Source: Streptomyces mayonensis
GTDB taxonomy: Bacteria > Actinomycetota > Actinomycetes > Streptomycetales > Streptomycetaceae
NCBI RefSeq assembly: GCF_018982965.1
Contig: NZ_JACBYP010000025.1
Span: 1 to 64,000 of the forward strand
DNA: 64,000 nucleotides
Reading direction: 5' to 3'
Numbering within the stretch: position 1 is the stretch's first letter; each line of letters starts with the position of its first letter. The notes below the pieces were generated by a model. That model worked only from the letters and a program-made list of their open reading frames with translations. It ran no database searches and was not told the origin of the DNA. Positions 49,988-59,848 of the stretch are shown in pieces. Made by a program: the position numbers and the translations under genes.

Positions 49988-50683
49988 GTGACCCGCGCCT
50001 CCCTGAACAAGCAGCCGCACGAAGTCGCCTCGATGTTCGACCACGTCGCGGAACGGTACGACCTGACCAACGCCGTCCTCTCCCTCGGGCAGGACCGGGC
50101 CTGGCGCAAGGCGGTCGCCCAGGCCGTCGACGCCCGCCCCGCGCAGAAGATCCTGGACCTCGCGGCCGGTACGGCGACCTCCTCGCTGCCGTTCGCCCGC
50201 ACCGGTGCCTACGTCGTGCCCTGCGACTTCTCCCAGGGCATGCTCAAGGTCGGCAAGGAACGGCACGCGTGGCTGCCGTTCACCGCGGGCGACGCGACAC
50301 GGCTGCCGTTCAGGGACGACGTCTTCGACGCCGTCACCATCTCCTTCGGGCTGCGCAACGTCCAGGACACGGACGCGGCGCTGCGCGAGATGCACCGGGT
50401 GACGCGGCCCGGCGGGCGGGTCGTCATCTGCGAATTCTCGCACCCGACGTGGGCGCCCTTCCGCACCGTCTACACCGAGTACCTGATGCGCGCACTGCCG
50501 CCGGTGGCCCGCGCGGTGTCGTCCAACCCCGACGCGTACGTCTACCTCGCCGAGTCCATCCGCGACTGGCCCGACCAGGCGGCGCTCGCCGGGCGGCTGG
50601 GCGGGGCCGGCTGGTCGAGGGTGGCGTGGCGCAACCTGACGGGCGGCGTGGTGACACTGCACCGCGGCTTCAAGGCGGCCTGA
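49988..50683 (+). CDS. menG: Demethylmenaquinone methyltransferase
   Basis: A 231-residue SAM-dependent enzyme of the UbiE/MenG family, from GTG 49988. Motifs: [36 protein letters not shown] (SAM site), [20 protein letters not shown], and the C-terminal [17 protein letters not shown]. It methylates demethylmenaquinone in the last step of menaquinone synthesis. Near mqnC and the prenyl-chain reductase. Confidence 0.95.
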   Translation: MTRASLNKQPHEVASMFDHVAERYDLTNAVLSLGQDRAWRKAVAQAVDARPAQKILDLAAGTATSSLPFARTGAYVVPCDFSQGMLKVGKERHAWLPFTAGDATRLPFRDDVFDAVTISFGLRNVQDTDAALREMHRVTRPGGRVVICEFSHPTWAPFRTVYTEYLMRALPPVARAVSSNPDAYVYLAESIRDWPDQAALAGRLGGAGWSRVAWRNLTGGVVTLHRGFKAA

Positions 50684-50701
50684 GCGCGACGCCCCCCTCC
50701 C

Positions 50702-50795
50702 GAGGCTTGAGGTGCTTGAGGCGTTTAAAGCGTTTCAAGCGCTTCAGGTCTTCAGGTTCTCGGGTCCTCAGATGTTTCAGGTCTTCAGATGCTCA
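50702..50795. repeat. Repeated CTTCAGG/CTTGAGG motifs with a hairpin between convergent genes
   Basis: Some ten variants of CTTCAGG, CTTGAGG or CTCAGG fill 50702-50795. At 50715-50739, CTTGAGGCGTTT and its imperfect complement AGCGTTTCAAG form a 12-bp stem with G-U pairs around TTTAAA. It lies between the ends of menG and the PASTA gene, so it may terminate transcription from both sides. The repeated make-up is unusual in this GC-rich DNA. Confidence 0.6.
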
Positions 50796-51161
50796 GGGCA
50801 GGCTGACGCTGTGGACGACGCGGCGGGCCGGCGGCTCGCCCGGCTCCGCCAGCTCCCTGCGGAGCCCGCCCAGCGGCGGCCGCGGCACCCGTGGCTCACG
50901 GATGCCCCCGCCGCCCTCGCCCTCGCCCTCCCTGAAGTCGAACCACACGTACACCGTCGACTCCGGCGGCACCTGCGCGCCGGGCTGCGGGTACTGGCGT
51001 ACGACGTGGTCGACGACGGCGTGCCGCAGGTCGGGCCGGTCCGGCGCCTGCAGGGACAGGCCCCGCACGCGGGCGGTGTCGTACGCGTCCTCGGCCATCA
51101 GGCCGACCAGGCGCGGTACGCGGACTTCGGGCTTCTCGGATACCAGGCCCACGGGCGTCAC
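50793..51161 (-). CDS. Single PASTA-domain protein
   Basis: A 122-residue protein with one PASTA domain: EVRVPRLVGLMAEDAYDTAR, LSLQAPDRPDLRHAVVDHVV, RQYPQPGAQVPPESTVYVWF. The C-terminus is Gly/Glu and Pro/Arg-rich. There is no signal peptide or membrane helix, which is unusual, as PASTA domains normally face the cell wall. The start could be ATG 51161 or a later GTG. Function unknown. Confidence 0.8.
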   Translation of the reverse strand: MTPVGLVSEKPEVRVPRLVGLMAEDAYDTARVRGLSLQAPDRPDLRHAVVDHVVRQYPQPGAQVPPESTVYVWFDFREGEGEGGGGIREPRVPRPPLGGLRRELAEPGEPPARRVVHSVSLP

Positions 51162-51219
51162 CCCCAGCGGTACCCGGCACAGTAGCGCCGCCGGACGTCA
51201 CCCGGAAGCGTCAAGTGGC

Positions 51220-51774
51220 TTACTGTGACAGTCGACTACCCACTGTGACGACGGGTTCGCGGGTCTCGTCCAGAGCGAGGCGGTAGCAGTGCCCCTGCCG
51301 TTCGGAGTCCGGAGTCGTGAACACCTCGGCGAGCCGCATGCCCAGCCGCCCGGTGACCGCGATGGACCGGGTGTTGCGCGCGTCGACCATCGCGACCACC
51401 TCGGCCACCCCCGCCGCCCGCACCCGCTGAAGGGTCTCCCTTGCCGCGGCGGTGACGTACCCCTTGCCCCAGTGCGCCCGTCCGAGCCGCCAGCCGATCT
51501 CGATCTCGCCCCTGGGCCCCCACTCGCGCGGCCAGGGCTGGGCGCCGGTGAAGCCGAGGACCTGCCCGGAGGCGTCCACCATGGTCCACAGGCAGAAACC
51601 GCGTTCGGCGTCGTGCCGGCGCTGGCGGGCGGTCAGCTCCTCGTAGACGGAGAGCTCCGCGGACCTCGCGCCGTGGAACTCCATGACCTCCGGGTCGTCG
51701 AAGACCCGGTGCCAGGCGAGGGCGTCCTCGTCGGTGGGAACGCGCAGCCGTACAACGGGGAGAGGTCGCTTCAC
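51220..51774 (-). CDS. GNAT-family N-acetyltransferase (RimJ/RimL-like)
   Basis: A 184-residue enzyme from GTG 51774. It has LPVVRLRVPTDEDALAWHRV, GEIEIGWRLGRAHWGKGYVT (acetyl-CoA loop), EVVAMVDARNTRSIAVTGRL and GMRLAEVFTTP. It fits ribosomal-protein or small-amine acetyltransferases of the RimJ/RimL group. It is divergent from the geranylgeranyl reductase gene. Substrate unknown. Confidence 0.9.
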   Translation of the reverse strand: MKRPLPVVRLRVPTDEDALAWHRVFDDPEVMEFHGARSAELSVYEELTARQRRHDAERGFCLWTMVDASGQVLGFTGAQPWPREWGPRGEIEIGWRLGRAHWGKGYVTAAARETLQRVRAAGVAEVVAMVDARNTRSIAVTGRLGMRLAEVFTTPDSERQGHCYRLALDETREPVVTVGSRLSQ

Positions 51775-51871
51775 GGGGCAGCCCTTCAGCCGGATGGACG
51801 ATGACGCTGAATAGACTGCCCATGTCCAGTGCCGGTCGGCACGCAGATTCCGAACTTGGGGAGATCCCGCC

Positions 51872-53164
51872 GTGACCGTCGAGACCGAGCCGCTCTCCGA
51901 GAACACCGCCGATGTGATCGTCGTGGGCGCGGGGCCGGCCGGCTCCACGACCGCGTACCACCTGGCCAGGTCGGGACTGGACGTCCTGCTCCTGGAGAAG
52001 ACCGCGTTCCCCCGGGAGAAGGTCTGCGGCGACGGCCTCACCCCGCGGGCGGTCAAACAGCTCGTCGCCATGGGGATCGACATCTCCGAGGAAGCCGGCT
52101 GGCTGCGCAACAAGGGCCTGCGCATCATCGGCGGCGGCTCCCGCCTCCAGCTCGACTGGCCCGATCTCGCCTCCTTCCCCGACTACGGACTCGTCCGCAA
52201 GCGCGACGACTTCGACGAGCAGCTCGCCCGGCAGGCCCAGAAGGCCGGCGCCCGGCTGCACGAGCGCTGCAACGTCGGCGAGCCGATCGTGGACGACCGC
52301 ACGGGCCGTATCACCGGTGTGAAGGCCAAACTGGGCGAGGACAAGCGCGAGGTCACCTTCCACGCCCCGCTCGTCGTCGCCGCCGACGGCAACTCCACGC
52401 GGCTGTCCCTGGCGATGGGCCTGCACCGCCGCGAGGACCGCCCGATGGGCGTCGCGGTGCGCACGTACTTCACCTCGCCGCGCCACGACGACGACTACCT
52501 GGAGTCCTGGCTGGAGCTGTGGGACCGGCGCGGCCCGCAGGACCGCCTGCTGCCGGGCTACGGCTGGGTCTTCGGCATGGGCGACGGCACGTCGAACGTC
52601 GGCCTCGGAGTGCTCAACACCTCCGCCGCCTTCAAGGAGCTCGACTGGCGCGAGATCCTCAAGGCCTGGTGCGCGTCGATGCCCGAGGACTGGGGCTACG
52701 TCCCGGAGAACATGACCGGCCCGATCCGCGGCGCCGCCCTGCCCATGGCCTTCAACCGCCAGCCCCACTACACCAAGGGCCTGCTCCTGGTCGGCGACGC
52801 CGGCGGCCTGGTCAACCCCTTCAACGGCGAGGGCATCGCCTACGCCATGGAGTCCGGCCAGATCGCCGCCGACGTCGTCGTCCAGGCCCACGCCCGGGCC
52901 ACGCCGGGCCAGCGCGAGATCGCCCTGCAGCGCTACCCGCGGGTCCTGAAGGACACCTACGGCGGTTACTACAACCTGGGCCGCGCCTTCGTGAAGCTCA
53001 TCGGCAACCCGAAGGTCATGCAGATCGCGACCCAGCGCGGCCTCACCCACCCGATCCTGATGAAGTTCACCCTCAAGATGCTCGCCAACCTGACGGACCC
53101 GACGGGCGGCGACGCGATGGACCGCATCATCAACGGGCTGAGCAAGGTCGCGCCGAAGGCCTGA
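51872..53164 (+). CDS. Geranylgeranyl reductase family FAD enzyme (menaquinone tail saturation)
   Basis: A 430-residue flavoprotein from GTG 51872. FAD-binding VIVVGAGPAGSTTAYHLARS, then EKTAFPREKVCGDGLTPRAV with the family C-G-D, KGLLLVGDAGGLVNPFNGEG and IAYAMESGQIAADVV. In actinobacteria this family reduces double bonds of the menaquinone side chain (MenJ-type), giving MK-9(H-n). Its place between menG and nuo fits. Archaeal-type lipid reduction is unlikely here. Confidence 0.9.
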   Translation: MTVETEPLSENTADVIVVGAGPAGSTTAYHLARSGLDVLLLEKTAFPREKVCGDGLTPRAVKQLVAMGIDISEEAGWLRNKGLRIIGGGSRLQLDWPDLASFPDYGLVRKRDDFDEQLARQAQKAGARLHERCNVGEPIVDDRTGRITGVKAKLGEDKREVTFHAPLVVAADGNSTRLSLAMGLHRREDRPMGVAVRTYFTSPRHDDDYLESWLELWDRRGPQDRLLPGYGWVFGMGDGTSNVGLGVLNTSAAFKELDWREILKAWCASMPEDWGYVPENMTGPIRGAALPMAFNRQPHYTKGLLLVGDAGGLVNPFNGEGIAYAMESGQIAADVVVQAHARATPGQREIALQRYPRVLKDTYGGYYNLGRAFVKLIGNPKVMQIATQRGLTHPILMKFTLKMLANLTDPTGGDAMDRIINGLSKVAPKA

Positions 53165-53235
53165 TCACCGGATCCGTCGCCGGACCCCGGACGCGGCTTC
53201 CGACCACCGCGGCCGGCTCGGTCGGCGCGGCCGGC

Positions 53236-53859
53236 TCAGGCGAAGGCCGCGGCGTTGGCGGACCTGCGCGCGAAGACCTCCTCGCGCCGGTCCGCCGACT
53301 GCCTCAGCGCGGCCTTCCGCTCCCGCGCGGAGAGCCGGTCCAGGTAGACGTGCCCGTTCACGTGGTCGGTCTCGTGGGCGAGGCAGCGCGCGAAGTACCC
53401 GGTGCCCTCGACGAGGAGCGGCGCGCCGTCCTTGTCCAGGCCCCGCACGACGGCCCGGTCGGGCCGCGGTACGGCCATGACGGCGCCCGGCACCGACAGG
53501 CACCCCTCGCCCTCGTCCAGCAGCCGGCGCGCGGCCGGGTCGAGGGCGTCGAGCACCGGGTTGACGACGTGCCCGACATGCCGGACACCCTCGTCGTCCG
53601 AGCAGTCGTAGACGAACAGACGCAGGCCGAGCCCGACCTGATTGGCCGCAAGCCCGGCCCCTTCCGCGACGTACATGGTGCGGAACATGTCGTCGATGAG
53701 CGCGGCGAGGTCGGGTCCGAACTCCGTGACGTCCCGGCACGGCCGGTGCAGGACCTCCTCGCCGACCTCGGTGACGCGCCGCACCGATCCGCGCCGGGCC
53801 TCGGGCGCGAACGGGGGATAGGAGGCGGTGGGCCGCCCCTGTACGAACACACTCGGCAT
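53236..53859 (-). CDS. def: Peptide deformylase
   Basis: A 207-residue metalloenzyme from ATG 53859 (MPSVFVQGRPTASYPPFAPE) with GGAGAGAG upstream. The three motifs are present: EGAGLAANQVGLG (GxGLAAxQ), EGEGCLSVPG (EGCLS, metal Cys) and CLAHETDHVNG (HExxH-type, metal His pair). It removes the formyl group from new proteins. The N-terminal ~30 residues extend beyond the short bacterial form. Convergent with the reductase gene. Confidence 0.95.
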   Translation of the reverse strand: MPSVFVQGRPTASYPPFAPEARRGSVRRVTEVGEEVLHRPCRDVTEFGPDLAALIDDMFRTMYVAEGAGLAANQVGLGLRLFVYDCSDDEGVRHVGHVVNPVLDALDPAARRLLDEGEGCLSVPGAVMAVPRPDRAVVRGLDKDGAPLLVEGTGYFARCLAHETDHVNGHVYLDRLSARERKAALRQSADRREEVFARRSANAAAFA

Positions 53860-53929
53860 GACTCTCTCTCCTCCGGCTCGTGGACGGGCCGGTGGGGCAC
53901 CGGCCCGCGCCGAGCATGCCAGGAGAGGC

Positions 53930-53966
53930 CGGAGGGCCGCAGCCCCCGAGCGGCTGCGGCCCTCCG
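53930..53966 (-). terminator. Strong hairpin terminator of the NlpC/P60 gene
   Basis: Arms CGGAGGGCCGCAGCC (53930-53944) and GGCTGCGGCCCTCCG (53952-53966) are perfect 15-bp inverted repeats around a 7-base loop. It lies between the NlpC/P60 stop (54087) and the def start (53859), so def is expressed separately. Confidence 0.85.
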
Positions 53967-54086
53967 TGCGGACATGTCCGCGGTGTACGTGATGTGCGGT
54001 TGTGCGCAGTGCGGTGTGCAGTGCGCGGGGTTGCGCTGCGCGGGGACCACTGCGCGCGCACATGGCGCAGTGCGCGCGGGGGCGGG

Positions 54087-54917
54087 TTACAGCACCCGCA
54101 CCGCGCCGCTCGGCGGGTCGTACGACAGCGGCTTCTCGACCACGCCGGTGGAGGAGTTCTGCGCCCCGACGAACATGCCGTCGCCGACGTAGACGCCCAC
54201 GTGGTACGCGCTGCCCGCGCCGCCCCAGTACAGGATGTCGCCCGGCTGGAGGTTGTCCAGCCCGACCTGGGTGCCGGCCGTCGACTGGTCCTGGGAGACG
54301 CGCGGAAGGCTGATGCCGACCTGCTTGAAGGCGGCCTGCACGAGTCCGGAGCAGTCGTAGGCGGACGGGCCGGTGGCGCCGGAGACGTACGCCTTGCCGA
54401 CCTGGGCCTGGACGAAGGAGACGATCGCGGCGGCCGAACCGGTGGCCGAGGACGAGCCGGTGCTGGTGCCGGTGTCCGCGCTCTGGGCGGGGCCGGTGTC
54501 CGAGGAGGAGTTCAGCGTGGGGCGCTCGGCGGTGCGCGCGGCGCGCTCGGCGGCTGCCTTGCGCGCGGCCTCCTCGGCCTTCTTCTTTTCGGCGGCCTTC
54601 TTCTTGGCCTCGGCGAGGTCCGCCTTCGCCTGCTCGGCGGCCTTCGCGGCCGCGGCGTCACGCTCGGCCCGCAGTTCGTAGCTCGAGGCCGCCTGCTGCG
54701 TGACGTCGGCGGACTGGGCGACCTGAGCAGCCAGGTCGGCCGTCAGGGTGGGCAGTTCAAGGGTCTGCGTCACCGGTTCGGCCGCGTTGGCCGACCCCGA
54801 CGCACCGGCCACTGCCAGGGTGCTGAGGACGCCACCGGCAACTCCGGTCCGCATCGCGATCGTCGACGCGCTGCGGCGGGGCTTCCGGTGGCTGCGTATG
54901 TGAGCGGTGTGGGACAT
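54087..54917 (-). CDS. NlpC/P60 (C40) cell-wall endopeptidase
   Basis: A 276-residue secreted protein from ATG 54917 (MSHTAHIRSHRKPRRSASTI). Signal peptide to ~residue 48 (ANAAEP), a coiled coil (SADVTQQAASSYELRAERDA to KAAAERAARTAERP) and a Ser/Thr/Gly linker. The C-terminal NlpC/P60 domain has the catalytic Cys in SAYDCSGLVQAAFKQVG, SLPRVSQDQS, and His in YHVGVYVGDG. It cuts stem peptides of peptidoglycan. Coiled coil plus C40 is the common RipA/SagA-type layout. It has its own terminator. Confidence 0.94.
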   Translation of the reverse strand: MSHTAHIRSHRKPRRSASTIAMRTGVAGGVLSTLAVAGASGSANAAEPVTQTLELPTLTADLAAQVAQSADVTQQAASSYELRAERDAAAAKAAEQAKADLAEAKKKAAEKKKAEEAARKAAAERAARTAERPTLNSSSDTGPAQSADTGTSTGSSSATGSAAAIVSFVQAQVGKAYVSGATGPSAYDCSGLVQAAFKQVGISLPRVSQDQSTAGTQVGLDNLQPGDILYWGGAGSAYHVGVYVGDGMFVGAQNSSTGVVEKPLSYDPPSGAVRVL

Positions 54918-55207
54918 AGGAACAACCGGTATCAGTGACTCCTCCATACCTTCAAGAAACGTGGGGTGCGCCACAATTGTTCAACCGCACCTCCGAATCC
55001 CGGGCGTGTCGTTCCTTATTGACGCCCTAACGGACATAGCGGGCGTCCGTGATCGGCCCGTGATCACGTACTTTCATCGTTACGTCCGAATTGCCCCGCA
55101 CCTACCATCGGTTGGAGTGGTTGGCCAATCCCTGTTCTCATGCGACTCTCATGAGTGTGACGGAGGCCACTCCGCGGTGGTCCGCGCAGGGGGGAACCGC
55201 CGGGCCG

Positions 55208-55945
55208 TCAGTCGCCGGCCTTCGACCCCTTCACCGGCGGTCCGCCGAGATAGTTCCCCTTGGTGTCGTAGGGCCAGGCGTTGGCCTCGCAGCCGTCGAG
55301 TCCGTAGATCTGCTGCATCATCGCCGGTGCCGGCTTTCCCGGGCCCGGACACCCTTCGTGGCCGTGGCCGATGCGGTGCCCCACCTCGTGATTGACGATC
55401 AGCGCGCGATATTCGGAGGTGGGCCCCTTGAACTCGGGTGAACCCGTCAGCCAGCGTTTGAGATTGACCACCACTTTGTGCCCGACGTCGCAGTTGAGCT
55501 CTCCCATGGTGTCCAGATCCCCCTCGGCGCAGATACGGTCCGCGGTGTCCGGACTGGCGATGTCGATCACGAAGTCGTACGGCTTCTCCGAGACGAGCTG
55601 GAACGCGTTGACCCCGTCGGCGGTCCAGCCCCGCTCGTCGGCGAGAATCTTCTCCATCTCCCGGGCGGCCTTGTCCGCCGAGACACCGGTCCCCTCCTCC
55701 ACCATGACGGCGAACCGCCGTACCTTGTTTCCGTCGCCGTGCACCTGCCCGGAGGCCTGCGCCGTGTCGAACTCCCCGTTCCCGTGCTGCAGCACGCCCG
55801 GAACGGGCCCGCTGTCGGTCGCCAGTGGTCTGTCGCCCTCCGCCTTCCCGCCGTCCGCGGCGCTGCTGTCCGTGCCGCAGGCCGACAGGAAGGACACCGC
55901 GACGACGGCTGCGAGGGAAAGAGATAACGAGGGGCGGACCGGCAT
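55208..55945 (-). CDS. DUF3152 lipoprotein, metzincin-like zinc protease
   Basis: A 245-residue protein from ATG 55945 (GGAGAGAAGAG upstream); signal VRPSLSLSLAAVVAVSFLSA then C of the lipobox. The mature part reads RRFAVMVEEGTGVSADKAAR, GWTADGVNAFQLVSEKPYDF and the metal site LIVNHEVGHRIGHGHEGCPG (HExGHxxGHxH), then PAPAMMQQIYGLDGCEANAW with a Met-turn. It is the DUF3152 family, predicted surface proteases of actinobacteria with unknown substrate. Confidence 0.9.
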   Translation of the reverse strand: MPVRPSLSLSLAAVVAVSFLSACGTDSSAADGGKAEGDRPLATDSGPVPGVLQHGNGEFDTAQASGQVHGDGNKVRRFAVMVEEGTGVSADKAAREMEKILADERGWTADGVNAFQLVSEKPYDFVIDIASPDTADRICAEGDLDTMGELNCDVGHKVVVNLKRWLTGSPEFKGPTSEYRALIVNHEVGHRIGHGHEGCPGPGKPAPAMMQQIYGLDGCEANAWPYDTKGNYLGGPPVKGSKAGD

Positions 55946-56258
55946 GCTCTTCTCTCCGACTCTTCTTCTCCGAGGTTCGACTGGCCGTTTGAGGATGTTC
56001 TCCACACTTGCCATGACGCCGCTGCGGTGCACGGAGTTCACTGGCGTCCGGGAAAAGCGCGTTCCGTGACGGACGCGTGACGGAACCGGTACGCGCGATT
56101 TCCCGGGACTTCATACGGGCGCCGTATCGGCGGAACATGAGCGGGGGCGCGGGAATCGCCGTGCATTTCCGTGCCGAATCGCCGAGCGATGAAATGCCGT
56201 CGGAGTGGAGGAGCCGGCTCGGGAGCGGTGCGCTCCGTCAGGGCCGCCCTCCGTGCCC

Positions 56259-56316
56259 CGCGACCGGACAGCCACCGAGCCCGCGACCGGACCCTCACCG
56301 TGCGACGCGACCGGAC
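56259..56316. repeat. Three CGCGACCGGAC direct repeats, 23-24 bases apart
   Basis: Exact 11-base copies begin at 56259, 56282 and 56306. The spacing is close to two helical turns, so they would lie on one face of the DNA. They are about 540-590 bases before nuoA and about 310-370 bases before the DUF3152 start. Confidence 0.75.
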
Positions 56317-56655
56317 GGCGCCGATCCGTCACCCGCCGGATCGCCTCCGCGTGCCTCCCCCTCCCGGCCTCTCCGCCTGTTTCCACTCACCTCCGCGCGG
56401 ACTTAGTGAACGCGTGCACGTGTCCACACCGGCCCCGGCCGCTCCCTCCAGGTGTGAACGGGCCCTCTATCAAGTGATCGTGTCCAGCGCCAATTTGCAT
56501 GCACGAGAACCATCTTGATATGGAGACGCGCTCCGCGCGAGGCCTCTGGCCAGCGGCGACGAGCGAAAATGTCACCTCTGGTGATCAGCTGAACGCTTCT
56601 TGTGTGAAGATCACCGCTCATCCGACTTCATGATCGTTCGTCAGGTGGTGGAGAT

Positions 56656-56668
56656 CACAAAGCTTGTG
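56656..56668. promoter_or_regulatory. Small inverted repeat CACAA-AGC-TTGTG in the nuo control region
   Basis: Arms of 5 bases with 3-base centre. It sits in the unit GAGATCACAAAGC, which is repeated in changed form at 56684-56696 (CAGATCACAGAGC). It may be a regulator site; the protein is unknown. Confidence 0.45.
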
Positions 56669-56725
56669 CAATACCCCGTGTCGCAGATCACAGAGCGGCG
56701 GGCATAAGATGCGAGGCAGTTGGGC

Positions 56726-56743
56726 TTGTGACCTGCTTCACAT
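56726..56743. promoter_or_regulatory. Rex-type redox operator of the nuo operon
   Basis: TTGTGACCTGCTTCACAT matches the Rex operator form TTGTG-N8-CACAA at all arm positions but the last. It also fits TGTGA-N6-TCACA. It lies just past a TAAGAT -10-like box. In S. coelicolor Rex is reported to control nuo and cyd genes in response to NADH/NAD+, so repression at low NADH demand is expected here. Confidence 0.78.
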
Positions 56744-56849
56744 GTTCGCGATCTTCGTCGGGACGGGCGGGGCTCGTGGGGCAGTTGAGGCGGCTGTGAG
56801 TCCAGTGCAACCGCCAGCAGTCAGTGCCGACTGAGAGGAGCGAGGAGCG

Positions 56850-57209
56850 GTGAACGCGTATGCGCCCATCCTCGTACTGGGAGCCCTCGGGGCAGGCTTT
56901 GCGATCTTCTCCGTGGTGATGGCCACGCTGATCGGTCCGAAGCGGTACAACCGGGCGAAGCTCGAGGCCTACGAGTGCGGCATCGAGCCGACCCCCACGC
57001 CGGCCGGCGGCGGGCGCTTCCCCATCAAGTACTACCTGACGGCGATGCTCTTCATCATCTTCGATATCGAGATCGTCTTCCTCTACCCCTGGGCCGTCAC
57101 CTTCGACGCCCTGGGGATTTTCGGGCTCGTGGAGATGCTGCTCTTCGTGCTCACCGTCTTCGTCGCGTACGCGTACGTATGGCGGCGCGGCGGCCTGGAA
57201 TGGGACTGA
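56850..57209 (+). CDS. nuoA: NADH-quinone oxidoreductase subunit A
   Basis: A 119-residue membrane subunit of complex I from GTG 56850 (GAGGAGCGAGGAG upstream). Three helices ([56 protein letters not shown]). The conserved loop [10 protein letters not shown] and [12 protein letters not shown] belong to the quinone-site region. First gene of the operon, preceded by the Rex-type site. Confidence 0.96.
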   Translation: MNAYAPILVLGALGAGFAIFSVVMATLIGPKRYNRAKLEAYECGIEPTPTPAGGGRFPIKYYLTAMLFIIFDIEIVFLYPWAVTFDALGIFGLVEMLLFVLTVFVAYAYVWRRGGLEWD

Positions 57210-57222
57210 GGAGCTCTTTGAC

Positions 57223-57773
<551 letters not shown>

Positions 57774-57777
<4 letters not shown>

Positions 57778-58529
57778 GCGACGCCAACAACACCGCGGGT
57801 GACGCGGACGGCGTGAACCCCGAGAAGGACCTGTCCGCGGAGAACCTCCCCGGCCAGCGCGGTCAGGGCGGCGAGGAGATCCGCGTCCAGCGCGGCATGT
57901 TCGGCGCCAACAACGGCGGCGACACCTCCGGCTACGGCGGCCTGGTCCGCTCCGTGCGGCTGCCCGGACCCGCGAGCAGGCCCTACGGCGGATACTTCGA
58001 CGAGGTCGCCGACGAGCTCGAGGGCGCGCTGGAGGAACAGGGACTGCTGCCCGAGAACGCGATCGGGAAGACGGTCGTCGACCGCGACGAGCTGACCTTC
58101 CACATCGAGCGCGAGCACCTCGTCCGCGTCGCCCGCACCCTGCGCGACGACCCGGCCCTGCGCTTCGAACTGTGCACCGGCGTCAGCGGCGTCCACTACC
58201 CGCACGACAAGGGCCGCGAGCTGCACGCCGTCTACCACCTGCGCTCGATCACCCACAACCGGCTGATCCGCCTGGAGGTCAGCGCGCCCGACAGCGACCC
58301 GCACATCCCGTCGCTGTTCGCCGTCTACCCGACCAACGACTGGCACGAGCGCGAGACGTACGACTTCTTCGGCATCGTCTTCGACGGTCACCCGGCCCTG
58401 ACGCGGATCATGATGCCGGACGACTGGCAGGGCTTTCCGCAGCGCAAGGACTACCCCCTCGGCGGCATCCCCGTCGAGTACAAGGGCGCCCAGATCCCGG
58501 CTCCGGACCAGCGGAGGTCGTACTCGTGA
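57774..58529 (+). CDS. nuoC: NADH-quinone oxidoreductase subunit C
   Basis: A 251-residue subunit of the peripheral arm from GTG 57774 (overlap with nuoB). A disordered Asp/Asn/Gly-rich start precedes the 30-kDa domain ([54 protein letters not shown]). It is separate from NuoD, unlike in E. coli. Its stop overlaps nuoD. Confidence 0.96.
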
Positions 58530-59848
58530 GCACTTCCCACGCCTCCCCCAGGGAGACGACCGAAGGCACCGTCTACACGGTCACCGGCGGTGACTGGGAC
58601 GAGGTCGTCCAGTCCGCCGCCCGCGCCGACGACGAGCGCATCGTCGTCAACATGGGCCCGCAGCACCCGTCCACGCACGGCGTGCTCCGCCTGATCCTGG
58701 AGATCGACGGCGAGACGGTCACCGAGGCCCGCTGCGGCATCGGCTACCTGCACACCGGCATCGAGAAGAACCTCGAGTACCGGACCTGGACGCAGGGCAC
58801 CACGTTCGTGACGCGCATGGACTACCTGACGCCGTTCTACAACGAGACGGCGTACTGCCTGGGCGTCGAGAAGCTCCTCGGCATCGAGGACGACATCCCG
58901 GACCGCGCCTCGGTCATCCGGGTCCTGCTGATGGAGCTGAACCGGCTCTCCTCGCACCTGGTGTGCGTCGCCACCGGCGGCATGGAGCTGGGCGCCACCA
59001 CGGTCATGATCTACGGATTCCGCGATCGTGAACTGGTTCTCGACATCTTCGAGCTGATCACCGGCCTGCGGATGAACCACGCGTTCGTCCGGCCCGGCGG
59101 ACTCGCCCAGGACCTGCCGCCGGGCGCGGTGGACCAGATGCGCGAGTTCGTGAAGAAGATGAAGAAGAACCTCCCGGAGTACGACAAGCTGTTCACCGGG
59201 AACCCCATCTTCAAGGCCCGCATGCAGGACGTCGGCTACCTCGACCTGGCCGGCTGCATGGCCCTCGGCGCCACCGGACCGGTCCTCAGGTCCGCCGGCC
59301 TCCCGCACGACCTGCGCAAGACCCAGCCGTACTGCGGCTACGAGACCTACGACTTCGACGTCCCGACCGCCGACACCTGCGACTCCTACGGCCGCTTCCT
59401 GATCCGGCTGGAGGAGATGCGCCAGTCGCTGCGCATCATCGAGCAGTGCCTGGACCGGCTGGAGCCCGGCCCGGTCATGGTCGCCGACAAGAAGATCGCC
59501 TGGCCCGCGCAGCTCGCCCTGGGACCGGACGGCCTGGGCAACTCCCTCGACCACATCAAGAAGATCATGGGCACCTCCATGGAGGCCCTGATCCACCACT
59601 TCAAGCTGGTCACCGAGGGTTTCCGCGTGCCACCGGGACAGGCGTACGCGGCGGTCGAGTCACCCAAGGGCGAACTCGGTGTGCACGTCGTCTCGGACGG
59701 CGGCACCCGCCCCTTCCGGGTCCACTTCCGCGACCCGTCCTTCACCAACCTGCAGGCCATGGCGGCGATGTGCGAGGGCGGCCAGGTCGCCGACGTCATC
59801 GTCGCGGTGGCGTCCATCGACCCCGTGATGGGAGGCGTCGACCGGTGA
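58526..59848 (+). CDS. nuoD: NADH-quinone oxidoreductase subunit D
   Basis: A 440-residue 49-kDa-type subunit from GTG 58526. [40 protein letters not shown] and [20 protein letters not shown] are family marks; the GPQHPSTHG His loop faces the menaquinone. About 45 residues longer at the N-terminus than the core. Four-base overlaps join it to nuoC and nuoE. Confidence 0.97.
   Translation: MSTSHASPRETTEGTVYTVTGGDWDEVVQSAARADDERIVVNMGPQHPSTHGVLRLILEIDGETVTEARCGIGYLHTGIEKNLEYRTWTQGTTFVTRMDYLTPFYNETAYCLGVEKLLGIEDDIPDRASVIRVLLMELNRLSSHLVCVATGGMELGATTVMIYGFRDRELVLDIFELITGLRMNHAFVRPGGLAQDLPPGAVDQMREFVKKMKKNLPEYDKLFTGNPIFKARMQDVGYLDLAGCMALGATGPVLRSAGLPHDLRKTQPYCGYETYDFDVPTADTCDSYGRFLIRLEEMRQSLRIIEQCLDRLEPGPVMVADKKIAWPAQLALGPDGLGNSLDHIKKIMGTSMEALIHHFKLVTEGFRVPPGQAYAAVESPKGELGVHVVSDGGTRPFRVHFRDPSFTNLQAMAAMCEGGQVADVIVAVASIDPVMGGVDR

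Larger units (their letters stand above)
55946..56849. other. Long regulatory region upstream of nuoA
   Basis: No gene is convincing in these 904 bases. Three CGCGACCGGAC copies stand at about 56259-56316. From 56460 the base make-up turns AT-richer and holds several GATCAC units, an inverted repeat at 56656-56668, a possible -10 (TAAGAT, 56705-56710) and a Rex-type operator at 56726-56743. The last ~100 bases are probably the nuo leader. Confidence 0.6.

Noticed and set aside
54918-55207. c-di-AMP (ydaO-type) riboswitch before the NlpC/P60 gene
   Set aside because: Such riboswitches often precede cell-wall hydrolase genes in actinobacteria, but the conserved core segments could not be found in this leader by eye.
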